Shown here piece after piece: positions 51,368 through 62,816 of a stretch of DNA of 64,000 nucleotides. Origin of the DNA: Carya illinoinensis (lineage: Eukaryota > Streptophyta > Magnoliopsida > Fagales > Juglandaceae); assembly GCF_018687715.1 (NCBI RefSeq), contig NC_056755.1, positions 25,002,501 to 25,066,500 of the forward strand, in the 5' to 3' direction. Position numbers and translations under genes: made by a program. The stretch's first letter is position 1. Each line of letters starts with the position of its first letter. A model generated the notes under the pieces. The model worked only from the letters and a program-made list of their open reading frames with translations, was not told the origin of the DNA and made no database searches.

Positions 51368-52798
51368 TTGATCCAGCACATTTCGACAAAAGGAATGTCA
51401 ATGGAACAGACAAGTCACAGCCAATCGCCACCTGCGCGCACCTCCATGTGCATTGCAACTAATCGGCCCAAAGCCAACGCCCTTTACACCATTTTTTCAA
51501 GGGAAATCTCATCAAATGCGTCCATGATTAAAGCCTTACAGCTCATTTCTAGCACTGAACGAATTGACTCGAATAAACCTATCTTTTCTATCACTGTTCC
51601 AATTGTAGCCCCCATTCAGCATACAAACGGTTTCCCTCAAGCCAAAGAAGTGCCACACGCCCCACATGTTCTCATCTCACCATGGTTGAGCTTCTAACTT
51701 GAGTTGAGGGCATTAATCAACTCACAAGTCAATAGTCATTTCTAAACCGTGTTTTCAGGTTAATTTCCTTTTTAATTCTTTCTTAGCTTATATATGTGGA
51801 CCTTACGACTTCTATTCTTGCTCTTTATCAATCTAAGAGTGAGTTAGTGGATTGGAATTGATCCACGACATTTCCGTTGAAGGAATGTCATTCCAACACC
51901 CAAGTCCCCGCCAATCGCCGCCTTGGTGCACATCCATGTGCATTGCAACTAATCAGCCCCTAACCCATGCCTTTTATATTATTTTCTCAAGTGAAATCTC
52001 ATGAAATGCCTCCCACCTTAACCCTTCCAGCTCATTACTAGAAATGGACGGATTGGCCCCAAACAAACCCGCCTTTTCTTTCGTTCTTCCAATCGCAGCC
52101 CACATAAGCCCCACCATCGGTTTCCATCGAGCCCAAGAAGTGCCACATGTCCTTCATGACCACAACCTGCCATTGTGAAGGTTTTAACTTAAGTTGACGG
52201 CATTAACAAACTGACAGGTGATTAGTCGTCTCTAAACGATGTTTTGAGCTTAATTTTCTTATTAATTCATTCTCGCCTTTTTTATACGGACCTTATGACT
52301 TTTATTGTTGTTTTTCATCATTCATAGAGTGAATTAGTGGATTAGAATTGATCCAACACATTTCAATAGATGGAATACAACCCCACGTAGGTGCACCTGC
52401 ATGTGCATTGGAACTAATCAGCCCAAAGCCTCTTAAACCATTTTCTCAAGGGCAATCTCACATCACATCCATCCCTCATTAACACTCCTGGTTCGTTTCA
52501 GGCGTTGGACGAATTGGCTCGAAGAAAACCGTCTTTTCATGAATTCTTGCGCACATACGCCAAACCATTGGTTTTCCTCGAGCCTAGGATGTGCCACATG
52601 GCCCTAAAGTTCTCATTCCACCATTGTTAGGTTTCTGAATAAAGTTGAGGGCATTAATCAACTCACAAGTGATTAGTCATCACAAAACCTTGTTTTGAAC
52701 ATAATTGACCTTTTAATTCTGTCTCACCTTTTCTAGATGAGCCTTACAAATTTAATTGTTGTTGTTCATCCTTCATAGAGTGTATTTGAAGAATACAC
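51368..52798 (+). repeat. Unit 36 (1431 bp)
   Basis: A 51368, B 51858, C 52348. Counterpart of unit 32, with all its markers except CTCCTAGTTCG. Confidence 0.97.
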
Positions 52799-54230
52799 TT
52801 GATCCAGCACATTTCGACAAAAGGAATGTCAATGGAACAGACAAGTCACAGCCAATCGCCACCTGCACGCACCTCCATGTGCATTGCAACTAATCGGCCC
52901 AAAGCCAACGCCCTTTACACCATTTTCTCAAGGGAAATCTCATCAAATGCGTCCATGATTAAAGCCTTACAGCTCATTTCTAGCACTGAACGAATTGACT
53001 CGAATAAACCTATCTTTTCTATCACTGTTCCAATTGTAGCCCCCATTCAGCATACAAACGGTTTCCCTCAAGCCAAAGAAGTGCCACACGCCCCACATGT
53101 TCTCATCTCACCATGGTTGAGCTTCTAACTTGAGTTGAGGGCATTAATCAACTCACAAGTCAATAGTCATTTCTAATCCGTGTTTTCAGGTTAATTTCCT
53201 TTTTAATTCTTTCTTAGCTTATATATGTGAACCTTACGACTTCTATTCTTGCTCTTTATCAATCTAAGAGTGAGTTAGTGGATTGGAATTGATCCACGAC
53301 ATTTCCGTTGAAGGAATGTCATTCCAACACCCAAGTCCCCGCCAATCGCCGCCTTGGTGCACATCCATGTGCATTGCAACTAATCAGCCCCTAACCCATG
53401 CCTTTTATATTATTTTCTTAAGTGAAATCTCATGAAATGCCTCCCACCTCAACCCTTCCAGCTCATTACTAGAAATGGACGGATTGGCCCTGAACAAACC
53501 CGCCTTTTCTTTCGTTCTTCCAATCGCAGCCCACATAAGCCCCACCATCGGTTTCCATCGAGCCCAAGAAGTGCCACATGTCCTTCATGACCACAACCTG
53601 CCATTGTGAAGGTTTTAACTTTAAGTTGACGGCATTAACAAACTGACAGGTGATTCGTCGTCTCTAAACGATGTTTTCAGCTTAATTTTCTTATTAATTC
53701 ATTCTCGCCTTTTTTATACGGACCTTATGACTTTTATTGTTGTTTTTCATCATTCATAGAGTGAATTAGTGGATTAGAATTGATCCAACACATTTCAATA
53801 GATGGAATACAATCCCACGTAGGTGCACCTGCATGTGCATTGGAACTAATCAGCCCAAAGCCTCTTAAACCATTTTCTCAAGGGCAATCTCACATCACAT
53901 CCATCCCTCATTAACAGTCCTGGTTCGTTTCAGGCGTTGGACGAATTGGCTCGAAGAAAACCGTCTTTTCATGAATTCTTGCGCACATACGCCAAACCAT
54001 TGGTTTTCCTCGAGCCTAGGATGTGCCACACGGCCCTAAAGTTCTCATTCCACCATTGTTAGGTTTCTGAATAAAGTTGAGGGCATTAATCAACTCACAA
54101 GTGATTAGTCATCACAAAACCTTGTTTTGAACATAATTGACCTTTTAATTCTGTCTCACCTTTTCTAGATGAGCCTTACAAATTTAATTGTTGTTGTTCA
54201 TCCTTCATAGAGTGAATTTGAAGAATACAC
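52799..54230 (+). repeat. Unit 37 (1432 bp)
   Basis: A 52799, B 53289, C 53780. Counterpart of unit 33 with the same extra T (about 53622). Private TTTTCTTAAGTG, CCCACCTCAACC and GGCCCTGAAC in B. Confidence 0.97.
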
Positions 54231-55661
54231 TTGATCCAGCACATTTCGACAAAAGGAATGTCAATGGAACAGACAAGTCACAGCCAATCGCCCCCTGCGC
54301 GCAGCTCCATGTGTATTGCAACTAATCGGCCCAAAGCCAACGCCCTTTACACCATTTTCTCAAGGGAAATCTCATCAAATGCGTCCATGATTAAAGCCTT
54401 ACAGCTCATTTCTAGCACTGAACGAATTGACTCGAATAAACCTATCTTTTCTATCACTGTTCCAATTGTAGCCCCCATTCAGCATACAAACGGTTTCCCT
54501 CAAGCCAAAGAAGTGCCACACGCCCCACATGTTCTCATCTCACCATGGTTGAGCTTCTAACTTGAGTTGAGGGCATTAATCAACTCACAAGTCAATAGTC
54601 ATTTCTAAACCGTGTTTTCAGGTTAATTTCCTTTTTAATTCTTTCCTAGCTTATATATGTGGACCTTACGACTTCTATTCTTGCTCTTTATCAATCTAAG
54701 AGTGAGTTAGTGGATTGGAATTGATCCATGACATTTCCGTTGAAGGAATGTCATTCCAACACCCAAGTCCCCGCCAATCGCCGCCTTGGTGCACATCCAT
54801 GTGCATTGCAACTAATCAGCCCCTAACCCATGCCTTTTATATTATTTTCTCAAGTGAAATCTCATGAAATGCCTCCCACCTTAACCCTTCCAGCTCATTA
54901 CTAGAAATGGACGGATTGGCCCCGAACAAACCCGCCTTTTCTTTCGTTCTTCCAATCGCAGCCCACATAAGCCCCACCATCGGTTTCCATCGAGCCCAAG
55001 AAGTGCCACATGTCCTTCATGACCACAACCTGCCATTGTGAAGGTTTTAACTTAAGTTGACGGCATTAACAAACTGACAGGTGATTAGTCGTCTCTAAAC
55101 GATGTTTTGAGCTTAATTTTCTTATTAAATCATTCTCGCCTTTTTTATACGGACCTTATGACTTTTATTGTTGTTTTTCATCATTCATAGAGTGAATTAG
55201 TGGATTAGAATTGATCCAACACATTTCAATAGATGAAATACAATCCCACGTAGGTGCACCTGCATGTGCATTGGAACTAATCAGCCCAAAGCCTCTTAAA
55301 CCATTTTCTCAAGGGCAATCTCACATCACATCCATCCCTCATTAACACTCCTGGTTCGTTTCAGGCGTTGGATGAATTGGCTCGAAGAAAACCGTCTTTT
55401 CATGAATTCTTGCGCACATACGCCAAACCATTGGTTTTCCTCGAGCCTAGGATGTGCCACACGGCCCTAAAGTTCTCATTCCACCATTGTTAGGTTTCTG
55501 AATAAAGTTGAGGGCATTAATCAACTCACAAGTGATTAGTCATCACAAAACCTTGTTTTGAACATAATTGACCTTTTAATTCTATCTCACCTTTTCTAGA
55601 TGAGCCTTACAAATTTAATTGTTGTTGTTCATCCTTCATAGAGTGAATTTGAAGAATACAC
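54231..55661 (+). repeat. Unit 38 (1431 bp)
   Basis: A 54231, B 54721, C 55211. Counterpart of unit 34 but without its 1-bp deletion, so that loss came after the two copies separated (or was repaired here by conversion). Private CGCCCCCTG in A and GATCCATGAC in B. Confidence 0.97.
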
Positions 55662-57092
55662 TTGATCCAGCACATTTCGACAAAAGGAATGTCAATGGAA
55701 CAGACAAGTCACAGCCAATCGCCGCCTGCGCGCACCTCCATGTGCATTGCAACTAATCGGCCCAAAGCCAACGCCCTTTACACCATTTTCTCAAGGGAAA
55801 TCTCATCAAATGCGTCCATGATTAAAGCCTTACAGCTCATTTCTAGCACTGAACGACTTGACTCGATTAAACCTATCTTTTCTATCACTGTTCCAATTGT
55901 AGCCCCCATTCAGCATACAAACGGTTTCCCTCAAGCCAAAGAAGTGCCACACGCCCCACATGTTCTCATCTCACCATGGTTGAGCTTCTAACTTGAGTTG
56001 AGGGCATTAATCAACTCACAAGTCAATAGTCATTTCTAAACCGTGTTTTCAGGTTAATTTCCTTTTTAATTCTTTCCTAGCTTATATATGTGGACCTTAC
56101 GACTTCTATTCTTGCTCTTTATCAATCTAAGAGTGAGTTAGTGGATTGGAATTGATCCACGACATTTCCGTTGAAGGAATGTCATTCCAACACCCAAATC
56201 CCCGCCAATCGCCGCCTTGGTGCACATCCATGTGCATTGCAACTAATCAGCCCCTAACCCATGCCTTTTATATTATTTTCTCAAGTGAAATCTCATGAAA
56301 TGCCTCCCACCTTAACCCTTCCAGCTCATTACTAGAAATGGACGGATTGGCCCCGAACAAACCCGCCTTTTCTTTCGTTCTTCCAATCGCAGCCCACATA
56401 AGCCCCACCATCGGTTTCCATCGAGCCCAAGAAGTGCCACATGTCCTTCATGACCACAACCTGCCATTGTGAAGGTTTTAACTTAAGTTGACGGCATTAA
56501 CAAACTGACAGGTGATTAGTCGTCTCTAAACGATGTTTTGAGCTTAATTTTCTTATTAATTCATTCTCGCCTTTTTTATACGGACCTTATGACTTTTATT
56601 GTTGTTTTTCATCATTCGTAGAGTGAATTAGTGGATTAGAATTGATCCAACACATTTCAATAGATGGAATACAACCCCACGTAGGTGCACCTGCATGTGC
56701 ATTGGAACTAATCAGCCCAAAGCCTCTTAAACCATTTTCTCAAGGGCAATCTCACATCACATCCATCCCTCATTAACACTCCTGGTTCGTTTCAGGCGTT
56801 GGACGAATTGGCTCGAAGAAAACCATCTTTTCATGAATTCTTGCGCACATACGCCAAACCATTGGTTTTCCTCGAGCCTAGGATGTGCCACATGGCCCTA
56901 AAGTTCTCATTCCACCATTGTTAGGTTTCTGAATAAAGTTGAGGGCATTAATCAACTCACAAGTGATTAGTCATCACAAAACCTTGTTTTGAACATAATT
57001 GACCTTTTAATTCTGTCTCACCTTTTCTAGATGAGCCTTACAAATTTAATTGTTGTTGTTCATCCTTCATAGAGTGAATTTGAAGAATACAC
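55662..57092 (+). repeat. Unit 39 (1431 bp)
   Basis: A 55662, B 56152, C 56642. CGACTTGACTCGATTAAACC in A (two linked changes), CCCAAATCCCC and CATTCGTAGAG in B, ACAACCCCACG and AAACCATC in C: all shared with unit 41. Confidence 0.97.
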
Positions 57093-58523
57093 TTGATCCA
57101 GCACATTTCGACAAAAGGAATGTCAATGGAACAGACAAGTCACAGCCAATCGCCACCTGCACGCACCTCCATGTGCATTGCAACTAATCGGCCCAAAGCC
57201 AACGCCCTTTACACCATTTTCTCAAGGGAAATCTCATCAAATGCGTCCATGATTAAAGCCTTACAGCTCATTTCTAGCACTGAACGAATTGACTCGAATA
57301 AACCTATCTTTTCTATCACTGTTCCAATTGTAGCCCCCATTCAGCATACAAACGGTTTCCCTCAAGCCAAAGAAGTGCCACACGCCCCACATGTTCTCAT
57401 CTCACCATGGTTGAGCTTCTAACTTGAGTTGAGGGCATTAATCAACTCACAAGTCAATAGTCATTTCTAATCCGTGTTTTCAGGTTAATTTCCTTTTTAA
57501 TTCTTTCCTAGCTTATATATGTGGACCTTACGACTTCTATTCTTGCTCTTTATCAATCTAAGAGTGAGTTAGTGGATTGGAATTGATCCACGACATTTCC
57601 GTTGAAGGAATGTCATTCCAACACCCAAGTCCCCGCCAATCGCCGCCTTGGTGCACATCCATGTGCATTGCAACTAATCAGCCCCTAACCCATGCCTTTT
57701 ATATTATTTTCTCAAGTGAAATCTCATGAAATGCCTCCCACCTTAACCCTTCCAGCTCATTACTAGAAATGGACGGATTGGCCCCGAACAAACCCGCCTT
57801 TTCTTTCGTTCTTCCAATCGCAGCCCACATAAGCCCCACCATCGGTTTCCATCGAGCCCAAGAAGTGCCACATGTCCTTCATGACCACAACCTGCCATTG
57901 TGAAGGTTTTAACTTAAGTTGACGGCATTAACAAACTGACAGGTGATTAGTCATCTCTAAACGATGTTTTGAGCTTAATTTTCTTATTAATTCATTCTCG
58001 CCTTTTTTATACGGACCTTATGACTTTTATTGTTGTTTTTCATCATTCATAGAGTGAATTAGTGGATTAGAATTGATCCAACACATTTCAATAGATGGAA
58101 TACAATCCCAAGTAGGTGCGCCTGCATGTGTATTGGAACTAATCAGCCCAAAGCCTCTTAAACCATTTTCTCAAGGGCAATCTCACATCACATCCATCCC
58201 TCATTAACACTCCTGGTTCATTTCAGGCGTTGGACGAATTGGCTCGAAGAAAACCGCCTTTTCATGAATTCTTGCGCACATACGCCAAACCATTGGTTTT
58301 CCTCGAGCCTAGGATGTGCCACACGACCCTAAAGTTCTCATTCCACCATTGTTAGGTTTCTGAATAAAGTTGAGGGCATTAATCAACTCACAAGTGATTA
58401 GTCATCACAAAACCTTGTTTTGAACATAATTGACCTTTTAATTCTATCTCACCTTTTCTAGATGAGCCTTACAAATTTAATTGTTGTTGTTCATCCTTCA
58501 TAGAGTGAATTTGAAGAATACAC
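57093..58523 (+). repeat. Unit 40 (1431 bp)
   Basis: A 57093, B 57583, C 58073. GTCATCTC (57953) in B; CAAGTAGGTGCGCC, GTTCATTTC, CCGCCTTTTC and CACGACCC in C, shared with unit 42. GTGTATTGG and TTCTATCTC in C distinguish it from unit 42. Confidence 0.97.
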
Positions 58524-59954
58524 TTGATCCAGCACATTTCGACAAAAGGAATGTCAATGGAACAGACAAGTCACAGCCAATCGCCGCCTGCGCGCACCTC
58601 CATGTGCATTGCAACTAATCGGCCCAAAGCCAACGCCCTTTACACCATTTTCTCAAGGGAAATCTCATCAAATGCGTCCATGATTAAAGCCTTACAGCTC
58701 ATTTCTAGCACTGAACGACTTGACTCGATTAAACCTATCTTTTCTATCACTGTTCCAATTGTAGCCCCCATTCAGCATACAAACGGTTTCCCTCAAGCCA
58801 AAGAAGTGCCACACGCCCCACATGTTCTCATCTCACCATGGTTGAGCTTCTAACTTGAGTTGAGGGCATTAATCAACTCACAAGTCAATAGTCATTTCTA
58901 AACCGTGTTTTCAGGTTAATTTCCTTTTTAATTCTTTCCTAGCTTATATATGTGGACCTTACGACTTCTATTCTTGCTCTTTATCAATCTAAGAGTGAGT
59001 TAGTGGATTGGAATTGATCCACGACATTTCCGTTGAAGGAATGTCATTCCAACACCCAAATCCCCGCCAATCGCCGCCTTGGTGCACATCCATGTGCATT
59101 GCAACTAATCAGCCCCTAACCCATGCCTTTTATATTATTTTCTCAAGTGAAATCTCATGAAATGCCTCCCACCTTAACCCTTCCAGCTCATTACTAGAAA
59201 TGGACGGATTGGCCCCGAACAAACCCGCCTTTTCTTTCGTTCTTCCAATCGCAGCCCACATAAGCCCCACCATCGGTTTCCATCGAGCCCAAGAAGTGCC
59301 ACATGTCCTTCATGACCACAACCTGCCATTGTGAAGGTTTTAACTTAAGTTGACGGCATTAACAAACTGACAGGTGATTAGTCGTCTCTAAACGATGTTT
59401 TGAGCTTAATTTTCTTATTAATTCATTCTCGCCTTTTTTATACGGACCTTATGACTTTTATTGTTGTTTTTCATCATTCGTAGAGTGAATTAGTGGATTA
59501 GAATTGATCCAACACATTTCAATAGATGGAATACAACCCCACGTAGGTGCACCTGCATGTGCATTGGAACTAATCAGCCCAAAGCCTCTTAAACCATTTT
59601 CTCAAGGGCAATCTCACATCACATCCATCCCTCATTAACACTCCTGGTTCGTTTCAGGCGTTGGACGAATTGGCTCGAAGAAAACCATCTTTTCATGAAT
59701 TCTTGCGCACATACGCCAAACCATTGGTTTTCCTCGAGCCTAGGATGTGCCACATGGCCCTAAAGTTCTCATTCCACCATTGTTAGGTTTCTGAATAAAG
59801 TTGAGGGCATTAATCAACTCACAAGTGATTAGTCATCACAAAACCTTGTTTTGAACATAATTGACCTTTTAATTCTGTCTCACCTTTTCTAGATGAGCCT
59901 TACAAATTTAATTGTTGTTGTTCATCCTTCATAGAGTGAATTTGAAGAATACAC
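58524..59954 (+). repeat. Unit 41 (1431 bp)
   Basis: A 58524, B 59014, C 59504. I see no difference from unit 39, 2862 bp upstream. Confidence 0.97.
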
Positions 59955-61385
59955 TTGATCCAGCACATTTCGACAAAAGGAATGTCAATGGAACAGACAA
60001 GTCACAGCCAATCGCCACCTGCACGCACCTCCATGTGCATTGCAACTAATCGGCCCAAAGCCAACGCCCTTTACACCATTTTCTCAAGGGAAATCTCATC
60101 AAATGCGTCCATGATTAAAGCCTTACAGCTCATTTCTAGCACTGAACGAATTGACTCGAATAAACCTATCTTTTCTATCACTGTTCCAATTGTAGCCCCC
60201 ATTCAGCATACAAACGGTTTCCCTCAAGCCAAAGAAGTGCCACACGCCCCACATGTTCTCATCTCACCATGGTTGAGCTTCTAACTTGAGTTGAGGGCAT
60301 TAATCAACTCACAAGTCAATAGTCATTTCTAATCCGTGTTTTCAGGTTAATTTCCTTTTTAATTCTTTCCTAGCTTATATATGTGGACCTTACGACTTCT
60401 ATTCTTGCTCTTTATCAATCTAAGAGTGAGTTAGTGGATTGGAATTGATCCACGACATTTCCGTTGAAGGAATGTCATTCCAACACCCAAGTCCCCGCCA
60501 ATCGCCGCCTTGGTGCACATCCATGTGCATTGCAACTAATCAGCCCCTAACCCATGCCTTTTATATTATTTTCTCAAGTGAAATCTCATGAAATGCCTCC
60601 CACCTTAACCCTTCCAGCTCATTACTAGAAATGGACGGATTGGCCCCGAACAAACCCGCCTTTTCTTTCGTTCTTCCAATCGCAGCCCACATAAGCCCCA
60701 CCATCGGTTTCCATCGAGCCCAAGAAGTGCCACATGTCCTTCATGACCACAACCTGCCATTGTGAAGGTTTTAACTTAAGTTGACGGCATTAACAAACTG
60801 ACAGGTGATTAGTCATCTCTAAACGATGTTTTGAGCTTAATTTTCTTATTAATTCATTCTCGCCTTTTTTATACGGACCTTATGACTTTTATTGTTGTTT
60901 TTCATCATTCATAGAGTGAATTAGTGGATTAGAATTGATCCAACACATTTCAATAGATGGAATACAATCCCAAGTAGGTGCGCCTGCATGTGCATTGGAA
61001 CTAATCAGCCCAAAGCCTCTTAAACCATTTTCTCAAGGGCAATCTCACATCACATCCATCCCTCATTAACACTCCTGGTTCATTTCAGGCGTTGGACGAA
61101 TTGGCTCGAAGAAAACCGCCTTTTCATGAATTCTTGCGCACATACGCCAAACCATTGGTTTTCCTCGAGCCTAGGATGTGCCACACGACCCTAAAGTTCT
61201 CATTCCACCATTGTTAGGTTTCTGAATAAAGTTGAGGGCATTAATCAACTCACAAGTGATTAGTCATCACAAAACCTTGTTTTGAACATAATTGACCTTT
61301 TAATTCTGTCTCACCTTTTCTAGATGAGCCTTACAAATTTAATTGTTGTTGTTCATCCTTCATAGAGTGAATTTGAAGAATACAC
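59955..61385 (+). repeat. Unit 42 (1431 bp)
   Basis: A 59955, B 60445, C 60935. Copy of unit 40, differing where I can see only in GTGCATTGG (about 60991) and TTCTGTCTC (about 61306) of C. Confidence 0.97.
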
Positions 61386-62816
61386 TTGATCCAGCACATT
61401 TCGACAAAAGGAATGTCAATGGAACAGACAAGTCACAGCCAATCGCCACCTGCGCGCACCTCCATGTGCATTGCAACTAATCGGCCCAAAGCCAACGCCC
61501 TTTACACCATTTTCTCAAGGGAAATCTCATCAAATGCGTCCATGATTAAAGCCTTACAGCTCATTTCTAGCACTGAACGAATTGACTCGAATAAACCTAT
61601 CTTTTCTATCACTGTTCCAATTGTAGCCCCCATTCAGCATACAAACGGTTTCCCTCAAGCCAAAGAAGTGCCACACGCCCCACATGTTCTCATCTCACCA
61701 TGGTTGAGCTTCTAACTTGAGTTGAGGGCATTAATCAACTCACAAGTCAATAGTCATTTCTAAACCGTGTTTTCAGGTTAATTTCCTTTTTAATTCTTTC
61801 CTAGCTTATATATGTGGACCTTACGACTTCTATTCTTGCTCTTTATCAATCTAAGAGTGAGTTAGTGGATTGGAATTGATCCACGACATTTCCGTTGAAG
61901 GAATGTCATTCCAACACCCAAATCCCCGCCAATCGCCGCCTTGGTGCACATCCATGTGCATTGCAACTAATCAGCCCCTAACCCATGCCTTTTATATTAT
62001 TTTCTCAAGTGAAATCTCATGAAATGCCTCCCACCTTAACCCTTCCAGCTCATTACTAGAAATGGATGGATTGGCCCCGAACAAACCCGCCTTTTCTTTC
62101 GTTCTTCCAATCGCAGCCCACATAAGCCCCACCATCGGTTTCCATCGAGCCCAAGAAGTGCCACATGTCCTTCATGACCACAACTTGCCATTGTGAAGGT
62201 TTTAACTTAAGTTGACGGCATTAACAAACTGACAGGTGATTAGTCGTCTCTAAACGATGTTTTGAGCTTAATTTTCTTATTAATTCATTCTCGCCTTTTT
62301 TATACGGACCTTATGACTTTTATTGTTGTTTTTCATCATTCATAGAGCGAATTAGTGGATTAGAATTGATCCAACACATTTCAATAGATGGAATACAATC
62401 CCACGTAGGTGCACCTGCATGTGCATTGGAACTAATCAGCCCAAAGCCTCTTAAACCATTTTCTCAAGGGCAATCTCACATCACATCCATCCCTCATTAA
62501 CACTCCTGGTTTGTTTCAGGCGTTGGACGAATTGGCTCGAAGAAAACCGTCTTTTCATGAATTCTTGCGCACATACGCCAAACCATTGGTTTTCCTCGAG
62601 CCTAGGATGTGCCACATGGCCCTAAAGTTCTCATTCCACCATTGTTAGGTTTCTGAATAAAGTTGAGGGCATTAATCAACTCACAAGTGATTAGTCATCA
62701 CAAAACCTTGTTTTGAACATAATTGACCTTTTAATTCTGTCTCACCTTTTCTAGATGAGCCTTACAAATTTAATTGTTGTTGTTCATCCTTCATAGAGTG
62801 AATTTGAAGAATACAC
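61386..62816 (+). repeat. Unit 43 (1431 bp)
   Basis: A 61386, B 61876, C 62366. CCCAAATCCCC links B to units 39 and 41. Private ACAACTTGCC and ATAGAGCGAATT in B and GGTTTGTTTC in C; ATGGATGG shared with unit 29. Confidence 0.97.

Larger units (their letters stand above)
38489..55661 (+). repeat. Higher-order block: three 4-unit (5724 bp) repeats
   Basis: Copies 38489-44212 (units 27-30), 44213-49936 (31-34) and 49937-55661 (35-38). Position 1 has CCCAAATCCCC; position 3 has CTGCACGCACC; position 4 has ATTAAATCATTC and GATGAAATAC. The second and third copies agree in nearly all markers, including a shared 1-bp insertion in units 33 and 37. The first copy agrees only partly at position 2. Confidence 0.88.
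55662..61385 (+). repeat. Higher-order block: near-perfect 2-unit tandem duplication
   Basis: 55662-58523 and 58524-61385 (units 39-40 and 41-42, 2862 bp each) share all uncommon variants; I find only two differences, both in C of units 40 and 42. This looks like the most recent amplification in the window. Confidence 0.9.
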
